DNA of 64,000 bases from Sympetrum striolatum (Eukaryota; Arthropoda; Insecta; Odonata; Libellulidae), in assembly GCA_947579665.1 (NCBI GenBank), contig OX388349.1, forward strand, positions 74,032,841-74,096,840, given 5' to 3'. Each line of letters starts with the position of its first letter. Positions within the stretch are counted from its first letter, which is position 1. A model generated the notes under the pieces. It was not told the DNA's origin. It was given only the letters and a program-made list of their open reading frames with translations, and ran no database searches. Positions 10,721 through 21,368 of this stretch are shown one piece after another. A program made the translations under genes and the position numbers.

Positions 10721-11805
10721 AAACATATCAGAGATTAATTGTGTTGGTTCATACGGAGGTCAGGTGTCTTTCACCACTCCCCCACGTTTCGCAATTATTG
10801 CGTGCCATTATTTGATCGGAGCAAATAATCCCATAAAGTATTTTTACGAAATTCTAACCGTCTTTTGAACTTCTGTTAAATAACATTTCTCGATTCAAAC
10901 TCAATCCAATTATATATTGAACCTTTAAGAGTCGTTTGAAAAAAACGACACTCACAGAATCATCAGGTACTATCATTCTTCCAAAATATGGTTATAATAC
11001 ATATTATGTTATATGTACGTCATCAGGTCGTATTCACCAAAATCTTAAATAAGACGTAAGTAAATATCCCAAATATCAATAACTATGCGCACCTTTTTAA
11101 TCCTTCTGGCATTCGTGACAGGAAAAGTCTCTTCCGGGAAAAATCATGATAAACCGGAATTTATAAACTTCATCCAAGAAAAGCATTAAATGATAAAAGC
11201 GCGGCAACATCTTATCCTTACGTATAATCTGACCTTTGGAGCAATGCTTTCAATCGTCTTCAGCAATACGAAAAATTAATTTCTGATATATAATGCAGCA
11301 CCTACTAAATTCTTCGTCACCAATTCTTCTATGACTTTAAAAGTATATCAAAGGATGCATCGCAATACATTCTCTTCTCGTACCGAAAGAGTTCCGTTTA
11401 GAAATCAAAGGCTCAGCAATCATCTAAATCCGCAAAACGTGTTAAATGCATGATAATGGACCAGATGACATTAAGCCACGAGCTTTGAAAAATCAGGAAT
11501 TTAATGGAGTGATGAATGATAACGAATCATGAGGATGGACAAAAGGGAGTGACCGCTGTTTTTCAAGACTATGAAGTCACTGCACGAGTTTAAAAAATCA
11601 AAAGTGATGCCTACAAATCAATGGATAAAGAGATAAATTAATCTACAATACTTAATTTCAAACTGCACCTTCGTTAACCTTGAGCAAACTACTTCTCACG
11701 GAAGCAAAAATATATTCTTATAAAAAGATTCTCAGTAATGGATTCCCCGTCCTTGCGCCAATCTTCTGCCTTGACTCGAATTCAACTTCACAGGTTTAAT
11801 TACAT
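10720..11805. other. Unassigned sequence
   Basis: Contains a GTCGTTTGAAAAAAACGAC hairpin at 10930-10948 and nothing else I can name. No gene. Confidence 0.4.
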
Positions 11806-11808
11806 CGT

Positions 11809-12200
11809 CTGTAAAGTATTCACCCCGAAGGCCGGTTGGTACCTCAAGCCCTTCGGCATAAGCTACTAAGGGTGTGCAGAGAGGAATGAGGTTTACTAGG
11901 CAGGATGAGGAGTGAGGTAGTTTGCCATTGCTTTCCTCACTGAGCCAGAATGCTATTAGCGGAACATGTCCACGCAAGGGAAGCACAATGACTCTATGAG
12001 TAACACTTTTCTTGGCAATCCGTAAGAAGAGACCAAAATCAGTGCAATTATTCACTCATACCTCGGTAGTATTCATTTCATCACAGCCATGATCAATCAA
12101 TCAAGACTGGGACAAAAGAAAACGAAAGATAGATTTTTCTCTATCCTGTACCACATGACAAATTAAAAGATTCCATTCATCAGAGTATGGTAGCAAAAAG
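11809..12200. repeat. Dispersed ~390-bp repeat family Y, copy 1
   Basis: Shares with 52017-52390 long blocks in the same order, including CAGAGAGGAATGAGGTTTAC, TAGGCAGGATGAGGAGTGAG, CTCACTGAGCCAGAATGCT, CAACACTTTTCTTGGCA and CACAGCCATGATCA. The minus-strand version has the look of a transcribed insect SINE or LINE 3' region, and I recall similar strings from insect genomes, but I cannot name the family. Neither copy has a conserved open frame. Orientation is the same in both copies. Confidence 0.7.
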
Positions 12201-13260
12201 TAATTACATCGAATGAGTTATAAATCACACGTTTATAAAACAGTTCATTCTACTGGACGATCAAGTCTCAAAAAGTTCAGTCAAATAAGCAATAGCCTCT
12301 TCCGGAATCCGTTTCGGGGCTTCCTTGCGGAGCATCGATAGCGCGAAGGAAAAGATAGAAAGGCATTTCGGAAGAGACAAAGCGGGATCTGAATTAAGAT
12401 AGGGCGAAAGAGAGTAAACGCGCATAAAATTGGAAGAAGATGAAAGGAAAGAGGCAATCACAAGTACATCGAGAGAATCCGACAAGTTTAAAAGATTTCG
12501 GCGGAAGTGGAAAAATTGGCATAAAACCGCGAAGGATAAAAACGTGGAAAAATCCATCTCCTTCTCCTCGGCAGCTTTCTGAAAGGAAGAATCCCTAATG
12601 AAAATTTAACTTGCAAATTTATACCATTCTTCTGGAAATCTCGTGGCATCCTTTGCCATCCCCACGTCAATACAACTTGGAATTTATTCGGCAAATTCCG
12701 AATTCCACAGTTTCATTTCTGGCGCGTCATAATTATCGCCCTTTTTTAGTCACGGCAATATAATTTCCCAACTTATCGGCCTCTCATTTTTTGGGATTTC
12801 TCAACTTTTCTTTCGCCAAAGTTTCCAAAGAGCAGATAAGGAAACTCTCCTCATCATCCCAATTTGCATGATTTTAATTTTCATTCAGCTTTTCCCCTTT
12901 TCGTTTTTTTACTTGTGGCATTTTATGAATAATAATTCCGGATTTATTAACGAAAATAAAGAAACTGTTGAAATGCGCATTTCAATGGCGCAGTGGTCGC
13001 GAGTTTTTTCCCCGTCTTTCTTAGATATTACGCTTGCTAATTACACCTAATTCTGATTACGGTCATAATATCCTTATCATTGCCCATTCAAATTCCACTT
13101 CTTACTCATTCCTTTATCTTGAAGAGACGGCTGATTATACTCGTTCAGCAAGGATATTGGAACGATACCTCTTTTGGAGTCTCTTAACAGTTTAGCCGTA
13201 ATCTCAGTTAAACAATATTGATAAGGTGTAAAGAGGGGAGATTTGAAACAATTAATGAAT
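12201..13260. other. Unassigned sequence
   Basis: Short open frames on both strands have no family resemblance. No tRNA, repeat array or TE terminus is visible. Confidence 0.4.
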
Positions 13261-13262
13261 TC

Positions 13263-13312
13263 GAAGTTTAAGAGATCTCCAATAGCCTTATTAGTCGACG
13301 CCCATCGTTGGC
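13263..13312 (+). repeat. Fragment of foldback family Z
   Basis: GATCTCCAATAGCCTTATTAG followed by GTCGACGCCCAT-like sequence resembles one end of the foldback elements at 20540-20829 and 42048-42362 (AAATCTCCAATAGCCGTTTT then GTCGGCG). The opposite end was not found, so this is a solo, decayed terminus. Confidence 0.4.
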
Positions 13313-13489
13313 ACAAGTTTTTCGAAACAACAGAGGTCCGGATAACCAACTTTCTCAGAAGCACCCGCCATCTTCATGGGGGGTTTGAAGAATAGTTATT
13401 CTTAATTGTCGACGTTTATAAAGCAGTTTTCGACCATAACCTATTAAATAATTAACACAAATTATAAGGGAGTCAAATTTAAAAAATTA

Positions 13490-14330
13490 GAAACCTCAGT
13501 GCCACGGGTTCGATGCCTGAAGGCCCCGAAGTCCCAATTTTTTCCATTAAGATACATTGGGGGTATTTTCGAAAAATGTTTTGAGGCATTTTCCGGCAAA
13601 TTAGAGTAATGAAATTTGAAGGAGCGTTGGCAGCCGTGGATATCCGACGAAAATCACAAAGACTTACTCGAAGATTATCCTTGGTTCGACGCTAGGTCAA
13701 GGCAAATATTCTCCTATTAAAAATACATTGTGGTGATTTTTAAGATTGTTTTTGAATCCCTTCCCGATAAGATGGAAACTTGAAACTCGGCATGTAGATA
13801 GAGATCATGAATATATTTTATGCACGCTCTTTACCGTTTCGCTGATGGTCTTTGGTTCGATCCCAGAGAGCCATTTACATTCCTCAATGCATTTCTAATG
13901 GGGATAACGGAGTCTTATTTTAGGACCTTCCCTGTATTACATCGACGTCAAAATTTTAATTAAATAAGTTCTATTTCTATCATTATATGTATTCATATCT
14001 TCCAAAAGGTCCTGGGTTCGACACTAGGCGTCTCTACTATTTGAAACGTATGGTGGGAATTTCTAATTACTTATGACACAGTTTCGAAAATATTTTTAGC
14101 TACATCCCGGTAGGAGAGGGAATTCAAAATCATAGAGGTCCCACATAACGCGCTCTAATATATTGATATCTATTAAAATGTCACCAAATTTCTACGAGTT
14201 TGACAATAGGTGGGTGCACCTTTTTCCTATTTAAAATAAACTGTGGCAATTTTTAAGAATATTTTCAATCTCTTTTTTTCTTTGTAGGACCTTCTCGATG
14301 TGATACCGACTTTAAATTTGTATCATCAAT
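13490..14330 (+). repeat. Tandem ~170-bp array with tRNA-like B boxes
   Basis: Five successive units carry a B-box-like string at about 13506 (GGGTTCGATGCC), 13683 (GGTTCGACGCT), 13853 (TTGGTTCGATCCC), 14014 (GGGTTCGACAC) and 14197 (GAGTTTGACAA). The spacings are 177, 170, 161 and 183 bp. Most units continue with the same downstream theme: CCTATTTAAAATA, ATTGTGGTGATTTTTAAGA, then a TTTTGAAT and C-TTCCCGATAAG segment. Upstream of two boxes lies ACGCGCTCT, reminiscent of the region after the D-arm in some tRNAs. Partial copies occur at 33010-33290 and 58664-58825. A tRNA-derived SINE that became a satellite is the simplest explanation (inference). Confidence 0.6.
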
Positions 14331-15497
14331 ATGTTTGCAGAATGCAAACAACTTTTACTCAATAATTCTTAAATGTTCACAAGCTGCTAAAGAAACCTCA
14401 GGCGTTCCTCAGGGAAGTGTGCTAGGGCCTTTTTAATTTTTAATTTACATCAATTATTTCCCAAAAATGCTTTAATAGGGCATTCGTTTGTTTGCTGACG
14501 ACTGCGTTATTTATGGAGCAGTAAAAAACCTTGAAAACTGCACCGCATTACAGGAGGATCTTACAGAATGGAACGTATGACTATTTAAAAATAAATTAAA
14601 ATGCGATGCTAACAAAAGCAAACTAATTAATTCCAACCGAAATAAATTTAAATTCAATTATAGCATATGATGCCTGGCAACAGATAAGGACATTCAATAT
14701 CCAGGGATCACTGTTAATAACAATTTAAAATGAGCCAGTCATATCGAGAACATAACTAGCAAGGCATACAGAATTAATTTCGTGATTAGAAACCTTAGAA
14801 AAGGCCGAGGGAAGTAAAGGAAAATGCATTCTTAACACTTACACCTATGCTTGAGAATGGCGATTGCATTTGGGACCTACACCAAAAAGGATTCACTGAC
14901 AAATTAGAAAATGTGCAAAGGAGAGCAGTAAGATTCGTGTTGGGTGGATGAGGGAAGAAAGGTAGCGTCACTGCAATGTTTGATGAACTTGGCTGGGAAA
15001 AATTAGAATATAGACGTCAAGTAAAAAGGTTATGGTATACATACATAACTATAACAGGAAAGCCTTCGTTGAAAGAATCAAACAATAGACTCAGGGAAAA
15101 GGATTACCTTGGGAGAAACATCGACAGTCATAAAGTTGCTAACCCTTAAACAGAGAAGAGATATTTGAAAATATTAATTTCCTTATCGGGGAATAGTAGA
15201 ATGGAAAAATTTACCTGTAGAAGTTTTCGAACCTTTTCCCCCATCTCACAATGCATTTATCCAAAAATTTAAACGTTTTCGTGATTTTGCTTTAATATTG
15301 TTGTGATTTTTTAAATATTGCAATATTCTTGTGAAATATTTTTGTAAATATATGTAAGACGAACAAGAGTTTTTGGGGTTTTTTCTCCTGACTAAGCTTA
15401 ATACCAGGCAGATGATTTAATTTATCCCTCCTCCTTCAGGAATGACTACCACCTGGACTGGTGCCTAGTTTTAGCCCTTAAGAATAAATAAATACTC
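14331..15497 (+). pseudogene. Dead non-LTR retrotransposon, RT C-terminal half and 3' UTR
   Basis: Translation with frame jumps gives SGVPQGSVLGPF (RT domain 4), then RLFADDCVIYG (14488 onward, catalytic FADD intact), then a thumb-like stretch, then DELGWEKLEYRRQVK and VEWKNLPVEVFEP, the typical C-terminal end of jockey/CR1-group LINE ORF2. At least a dozen stops and several frameshifts interrupt it. The palm upstream of QGSVLGP and the endonuclease are missing, so the copy is 5'-truncated, with its start abutting the B-box array. The element ends in a UTR with TCCTTCAGGAATGAC and a short AATAAATAAATA tail at 15484-15497. A reverse-strand relative is at 37903-38520. Confidence 0.8.
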
Positions 15498-15939
15498 GTA
15501 TTCATACCTTTACATCTGCGATTCTTCATAGCAATTAGTTCGCTGCTGCAAATGCTTGAATCCTATGAAATTTCTTTCTCTTCATATAACCTACTACGTA
15601 TTCTTCCGATTAATTTTAAGTTAGCTTAAATTCGCAATGTGTTATTACGAATAAACTCATGAGTTCGGATTCAACTGTCGAGTTGCCTTGATCGTCAGGG
15701 GGATGGGTTGTTTACAACCTCCGAATTTCAACAAAATATTCGTGCATTCGTTAAGAATTCTCGCAATGACGAACTTTAAACGATTTTCCACGACCAAAAT
15801 AAGAATCCTCATTGCACTTCCCTTCTTTTAGTGTTTCATTCGATTTCGTACGACTTTTATTTCAAATTAAGCTTTGCGAAATAAATGAAGACTGAAACAA
15901 CGAAAATGAACTTTACGGGCATTTCTTATTCAAACGCTT

Positions 15940-16000
15940 CACTCGTCTGGGATCGAACCGGAGACGACTAAGTTAACAAAACCTATCCTCTACGTGGGTT
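15940..16000 (-). other. tRNA-like fragment / SINE head
   Basis: On the minus strand, CTCCGGTTCGATCCCAG (B box at 15949-15959) is preceded by TAGGT-TTTGTTA-ACTTA, which can fold as a 5-bp anticodon-like stem with a 7-base loop, and by a CGTAGAGGAT string like the end of a D-arm. The acceptor stem does not pair and base 37 of the loop is unusual, so I do not call a working tRNA. A tRNA-derived SINE head is likely. Confidence 0.4.
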
Positions 16001-16740
16001 CGACATTAAATAACATACAAAATTTCAAACTTTTACTTCCTCGTTGCAAGTAATCCATTGCATCTATATCAAAATTATTCATGAATTGATTGAAGCTAAA
16101 TTCCAAATAATTCCTAGGTGATATAAAACACTCAGTTTTCCACGTATCTTCTACCTTTTTTGAGAAAAACAAATGTTTATCAAGATTTCGTTCAGTTCTT
16201 TTGATATTTATCATTGGAGAAGGCATTTTTACAACAAAGATAGAACGTTAGTGATATCACTACCGATTACATCGCTTAAATGAGATAACTCCCGTAAGTT
16301 TTAATGTCTACTTTCGCTTGGATTACGTTTCCTCATTCCACGTTTATAAAAATATCAGAAGACAGTATTTTTCGTCAACGGGATCTGAAAACATTGACAT
16401 TAAATTAAATCCTATTCAAGAGGAGAGGTAAGAGTTCACTCTGATTTTTTAAACATAATTTTCAAATTATTGTTGCGATATAATTAAACATATGCGCCAC
16501 TTACATTCTTAATTGGATAAAAATTTTCTTCACAATTCTTACAGTTAATTTAACAGCAGAGGGTTAATTATGAAGTGTTAAGTAATTTAATTAAAGAACA
16601 GCCAATGCCATTTTAAGGAATAAATTAGGTGTTAATTCATAAAAGGAAGAGTTTTAATTAGATTAACTACATTACATTGTAATTCATTTGCGGCCGTTTA
16701 TTTGATAGTTGCGATGACTTCGCTCACTCGTTTGCTTTCT
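16001..16740. other. Unassigned AT-rich sequence
   Basis: No gene or repeat that I can identify. Confidence 0.4.
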
Positions 16741-16741
16741 G

Positions 16742-17066
16742 TCATATATATAGGACGTGCTAAGCGACTGTTTCATTCGTTTTCGTTTGTGGTTTACAGA
16801 TTTGTGGAGCTATTTTTGTGATTTCGTCTACATTCATTTGGTACTCAGTTGTTTCCTCTATTTGTTGAATCGACTGTTGCATTAGTTTAGTCTGTGATTT
16901 ACATTTGTGTATCTGTTTTTGTGATTTCGTAAGTTCCATAGGATGAAGAGAAGTATTGTTTTTCATAAGTTTAAGGCTTTTCGTATCTAAATATTTTTAT
17001 ATCCAAATTTCATTACTTTCGATTTACATTCATTTTCCCGTTGAGAATCAACGGGAACTCCGCTAG
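16742..17066 (+). mobile_element. Non-autonomous Helitron (short)
   Basis: The 3' end is clear: the hairpin CCCGTTGA-GAA-TCAACGGG at 17037-17055, seven bases, then CTAG (17063-17066) before T. This is the Helitron signature of a short hairpin just before a CTRR terminus. The same hairpin ends the larger Helitron at 37056-37086. A possible 5' end is TCATATATATAGG at 16742, but it is not preceded by A as a Helitron insertion should be, so the start is uncertain. No Rep/helicase sequence is present. Confidence 0.6.
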
Positions 17067-17599
17067 TATGCAATATTACAAAAATATTTCATAAATCGAA
17101 AGTTATCGAGTAACAGTATGAACCAGAGTCTATTTCTTCCTAGAACTACTTTCCAACAACATCGCCCAATCCACCAACTGCCCTAGGACGCCTTTTACGA
17201 CCTCTGGAACGACTACTTCACCACCGATTCTGGGTCTAATAAAACGCCCTCTGAATCAATCCGTTACGAGTCTTTCATCGCCAAAATAGCATTAAAACGC
17301 CATCTGAATCACGAAATCTCTAATTCACTCACTTTCCGAAAGAGGGAGACAATTGTTTTCAGCGCTATCTTCAGCGATCAGGAAGAAGGGCAAAGAAGTC
17401 ACGCGATCACGTATTTCAAGGCGTAAAGTGACACAGCGGGTTTCGGACAAGAAGAAATATGAAAAATGTGAAAATTGGAATGAAAATGGACTGAGAGGAA
17501 GAAAGAGATTCAACGAAAATGTGGAAACAGTCGCAATGGCAGTTCGAACAGTTTTCTACAGAGAAACTCAATGGTATTTATTAGTAGTAGCAGTCAGAC
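17067..17599. other. Unassigned sequence
   Basis: Holds two similar AAAACGCC-TCTGAATCA strings near 17250 and 17295 and a basic open frame (17353-17664) with no family likeness. No gene called. Confidence 0.35.
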
Positions 17600-17948
17600 A
17601 GCCAAAGCAACAGAAATCTGCATTGGCTGCAAAGAGAACTATATCATTTGTAAAACGCAGGTGATTGATGTACTCCCCATTTACTCTTAAGCCCTTCTCC
17701 TCCCAATCAAAGGTTTAAAAAACTTCTTCTAAAATGGCTGTGAACAACATAGGTGATAGACCGTTACCTTGACGAACTCCCATCTCAATCTTAAATTCAT
17801 CGGTCTCTTCATGCAGCATTACAGAAGCTGTGGCATTCTCATAGATACTGCAATTCCCATTGATTCTCCAGAGGCTTGTTCGTAGTCCACAAAGCAGAGG
17901 ACAAGTGGCATCTCGTAATCTTTTTTTCGGCATATTCGATGTTATCAC
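17600..17948 (-). pseudogene. RTE-like reverse transcriptase fragment
   Basis: On the minus strand 17948-17715 translates to a segment with YENATASVMLHEET, FKIEMGVRQGNGLSPMLF and TAILEEVF, which is the RT palm region around motif 4 in RTE-type non-LTR elements (usual form GVRQGDTISPKLFTA-LEE-F). After a frameshift near 17714 the next frame gives WEEKGLRVNGEYINHL followed by RFTNDIVLFAANAD, equivalent to the RFADDIVLIA catalytic motif. Two changes are disabling: FADD has become FTND, and the frame is broken. Sequence upstream of 17948 is not recognisable. Confidence 0.75.
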
Positions 17949-18276
17949 TTGGAGTGTCTGAATTTTCAGTTCCTTACATCATTTTCCGGGTTCTATCAAT
18001 GTACTTCTTATCCTTCGGTTTTCTTGGTATGCTTGCTACTTCCCACGACATCAGAGCTCTCCTTCGAAAAGAAAGAGACATTTCGATGCGAATTTTTGTG
18101 GATTTAATAAAATTTTCATAATTTTCTCTTGCATACTTTGTAATACTCTTCTAATCTTAATAACCCAATTTTTTATTCTCAGTAATTCATATATAGCTTT
18201 GTTGAGGTCCTACAAATATAATCTAATAAGAGATAGCTCGAACGTGGCGTATCTTCCGAAACGGCCTATTCTTTAG

Positions 18277-18295
18277 TTGGGTTGGGTTGGGTTAG
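18277..18295 (+). repeat. TTGGG telomere-like tract
   Basis: Three consecutive TTGGG units followed by TTAGAG. The arthropod telomere unit is TTAGG; TTGGG is a variant of it. The tract touches the target duplication of the hAT MITE at 18298. A longer tract of the same kind is at 34686-34708. Confidence 0.55.
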
Positions 18296-18297
18296 AG

Positions 18298-18703
18298 CAG
18301 GGTTTCCCAAACTGTGTTCCGCGAAACACTGGTGTTCCGCTGAACCTGAATAGGTGCTCCGCAACAATTAGGAAAGTTGTTATACTCTGCAATACATTTA
18401 AAGATCTTCTACTACCTACTTCAAGTAATAATTTAAGTTAATTTTAAATTTCCTGCCTTTATGTATGTGTACGTGTAAGCGGGTGTTTTAAGCGAAAGAG
18501 GTGCCGTGTAAATAATTTATCTATTCATATTTTTATGTTTTCATTATAATATAATAATTTTATAATAAAAAAATTGTTTGTTTTAATTAAATGATTTTTA
18601 TATTTTAAAAGTAAAATATTTAACCTAAAAGTAAGTTAAGTGTTCCGTATAACTTCCTAGGTTTGCGAAATGTTTCAATGCAGAAAAAGTTTGGGAAACC
18701 CTG
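18298..18703. mobile_element. 406-bp hAT MITE
   Basis: Terminal inverted repeats CAGGGTTTCCCAAACT are perfect over 16 bp at both ends (18298 and ending 18703). Flanks are GGTTAGAG (18290-18297) and GGTTACAG (18704-18711), 7 of 8 identical, the 8-bp target duplication of hAT elements. The left subterminal region has repeated GTTCCGC strings; the interior is AT-rich and non-coding. The CAGGGTTTCCCAAACTGTGT end is a style I recall from widespread hAT families. Confidence 0.9.
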
Positions 18704-18711
18704 GGTTACAG

Positions 18712-19730
18712 GAAGGCAATTCACAGTAAGTCAAGAGGTGGTTATTACCGTTGAAACAACGGCGGAAGCCAATTTTCATAGACCCGTCGTCCGAATATCT
18801 TAAAATATATGAAAGCCAGAAAATTAGCTCACACAAAGTAGGTCTTAGTTCTTACGTGTTATTAAGAAAGGGTAGACGTTGACTTCGAAACTAGACTGAC
18901 AAATACACAACAGAGAAATGGAGAAGTAAAACAATCTTAAGAGCATTCAAGTGGGCGGAGAGAGATGAGGTGAAGAAAGACTGAGAAGAACATAAATTTC
19001 GGTGCGTGAGCCGTCCACATTGGACTGCCGTCCGTGCGCAGAACTGCCTTTTCCTAATACCCGTCCGACACGGAATCTCCAATTGCCTTATCTGTAATGT
19101 GGATCTTGATTACAGTTTAATTCCACAGAGAGGAGTCCCCCTTTAAACGTTTCACTGAGATACTTCGAAATTTGAGTGAAGATTTAATACGCGCCCACAA
19201 AAGACTTGGAGGAATCACTAGTCGATTCGTGCACTGAACAGTCATGCGTAGTGTGTCTTTATAATACCGCGGAAAACCGAGAGGAATTGGTTGCTTTATG
19301 TGGAGCATCTAAACAACTATCGCCAAATAATATGCTATTGTCGAATATATTATCTTCAGCAACCACCGATTGTTTGTTGGAAGGTCATTGTGAGTTCAAC
19401 AACAAACTCGTTATACTTAAAATGGTTGAGGAGGCTACTCGGTGGAGAAGGCTTGTCTAACTGCGCATTCCGAAGTATTTTCATTCTTTCTAGCCATTAA
19501 TTTTAAACGCCATTTAATAAAATCAAATGTGTGAGACTGTTAATGAATGCAAAATGAATTTCTGACTGTGGAATAATTCTATTGGTTTAGGTGCAGAGTT
19601 TCAAACGTTGATTATTGGCGTTCCATTCATAAGTCCGGTTCCATGGGAACAAAATATTTTGGATAAATTCAATCGAAGAAGCCTTATTTTGGTGGAATTT
19701 CGTAATCGGGATCACATTGAAATAAATACG
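18712..19730. other. Unassigned sequence
   Basis: An open frame at 19206-19460 (84 residues, start MEESLVDSCTEQSCVVCLYN) has a CxxC near its N-terminus but lacks the second cysteine pair of a ZAD zinc finger and shows no other match, so no gene is called. Nothing else is recognisable. Confidence 0.35.
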
Positions 19731-19862
19731 CATTTTCCACAAAAACTTTTTAATTGGACGAGATGCAAGATACAAGATGCAAATGAATTTGTATCTTGAA
19801 CCTGAAGATGAGCGGTTAGCTCGAAACCGGTCGTGCAATAAAAATTTTTTTGCGGAAATTGC
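19731..19862 (+). repeat. Hammerhead-like motif in a palindrome (copy b)
   Basis: 19802-19828 reads CTGAAGA, T, then the stem GAGC-GGTTA-GCTC, then GAAAC, followed by CGGTCGTGCAATAAAA. Flanking blocks are inverted relative to each other: TTTTCCACAAAAAC before it and TTTTTTGCGGAAATTGC after it. This is the same plan as copies at 2.2, 47.5 and 48.3 kb, with a different but self-complementary helix. Confidence 0.5.
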
Positions 19863-19929
19863 ATAGTATATAAAATATTTTGGTTATATTTCACTTCAGC
19901 AACAACCAAATCGCTTGGTTTATCCAATC

Positions 19930-20539
19930 GATATAGTTTTTATTGCCTTGATAAAATAATTATCTATAAAACGATGTGGAGTTAGGTGGTGTGTCTATGG
20001 TTATTATGGTATGTGTCTATGTGGAAATTATTGACTTTCAAAAACTCCACGAGAATAAACTTTTACTGAAGTTTTTTTCCAGGCATATATTATGCGTTAC
20101 ACGCACTTGCAGCTTACCCTTTTACTAGATTAAAATGACTGAATTAAAACAAATAATTGTTGAAGTTCTTTCATTAAAATTTGAAAGTAAATTAGAAAGT
20201 TTCAAGTCACCGTCTCATACGTTTATTAAATGCGAGTAAAGGCTTTTAAATTAATAAGACTGGATTTAAAATAAAAGACTCGCAATTGTAATAATTTGCG
20301 AGAAATACGAAGACTTTTCTTTAAAACGCCAGTTTTCATGCTCTGCACGAAGTTGGTTGAGACTCGGAGGTCGACGCGTACGGGAGGCCGCAAACTGTTC
20401 TCATTGAAGCCGTTGGAGGCGCCACTGTGACTGGAGTGTATGAATCAAGACAGTGGGGATTTCATTCTTCATTTCATGCAACAAGAAGTGTTACTACTTT
20501 CCTCTCCAAGCATTCTGTCTGATCACAGATTAAGCTTAG
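19930..20539. other. Unassigned sequence
   Basis: No gene; the 20330-20420 part is locally richer in GC but has no protein-like frame. Confidence 0.35.
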
Positions 20540-20829
20540 AGGTTCAAAATCTCCAATAACCGGCTTTGTCGTCTCCTCCTTCCGCGGTATGACAACAGGA
20601 ATGGTCGGATTAGCGACGTTTTAAGAATTCACAATGTACATTTCAATAGCTAATAACCCCTGATGGAGGTAGTATCACTATTCAAATGTACAGTCCTGAC
20701 CAAACTTAACCCACCACCGGTCGTTAGGATCGCTAGGGAGGTGGTGCGTTAATTTTGGTCAGGACTGTACATAAAGAGTTCTTAAAACGTTGGTACTCGG
20801 ACAAAGACGGCCATTGGAGGTTTAAACCT
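20540..20829. mobile_element. Foldback family Z, copy with nested MITE
   Basis: The left end AGGTTCAAAATCTCCAATAA and the reverse complement of the right end AGGTTTAAACCTCCAATGGC are alike; next come CTTTGTCG on both sides and, further in, ACGTTTTAAGAA. The left arm contains about 45 extra bases. The 77-bp MITE at 20691-20767 has inserted in the loop. The copy at 42048-42362 has the same termini. Confidence 0.65.
20691..20767. mobile_element. 77-bp palindromic Tc1/mariner-type MITE, copy 1
   Basis: The element starts CAGTCCTGACCAAA and ends TTTGGTCAGGACTG, and is flanked by TA on both sides (20689-20690, 20768-20769). The two arms pair over positions 1-28 with 78-i, with only mismatches at 15/63 and 21/57. 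The loop is about 21 bases. It has no coding capacity. Copy 2 (34354-34430) has the same length and opposite orientation, with paired differences in the stem. The CAGTCCTGGCCAAAATTA style resembles Tc1-like termini. Confidence 0.88.
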
Positions 20830-21231
20830 AATTTTCTTTTTTTGCAATAGAATATGCTGATAGAAGAGCTGAAATATTTCAATAATAAATCCAACGGATA
20901 TGCTGAAAATGAGTAAAACGATGTATTTAGTTGGTATGACTCGAGCAGCCACGAAAAGGCATTCTGTAGAGAGGTTTAGATTGGCTGATCCATCAGAGGG
21001 AGGTTGAGTCTTTACTTACTATGGGAAAATAAGACTTTGATTAAAGTATTTGCATGAATTATATGTTTTCCTCTTTTGTTTTGTATCTTTATTCCATATC
21101 ATCACTCATGTGTCCATCACTTCCATTTTTGTTGTAGCTCAATTCTGTTAGTTTTTTGTTTTTTTTTCTATTTTATGCACCAGCGTAGTGTATATATTTG
21201 TATAAAGTTATGCAGCGCAATATGTACATTT

Positions 21232-21368
21232 AGTGTGTGAGTCGGTCCCTGAAACGAGAGATATATCTCCAAGGGATCAAATATTCCATATTCTGTCATA
21301 CCAAATTGTATATTTTTTGTCTTTTTTATTTATGTATAAGGAATAAATATAAATTCTAATTCTAATAC
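21232..21368 (+). repeat. Probable LINE 3' tail with ATTCTA repeats
   Basis: A hairpin-like CCCTGAAACGAGAG..CTCCAAGGG region is followed by AT-rich sequence, AATAAATATAAATTCTAATTC and further ATTCTAAT units. Short tandem 3' tails of this kind mark several non-LTR families. No reverse transcriptase is attached in recognisable form. Confidence 0.4.

Noticed and set aside
19206..19460. Possible ZAD-type zinc finger exon (CVVCLYN start)
   Set aside because: The second cysteine pair and the usual spacing are missing; 84 residues with no other match.
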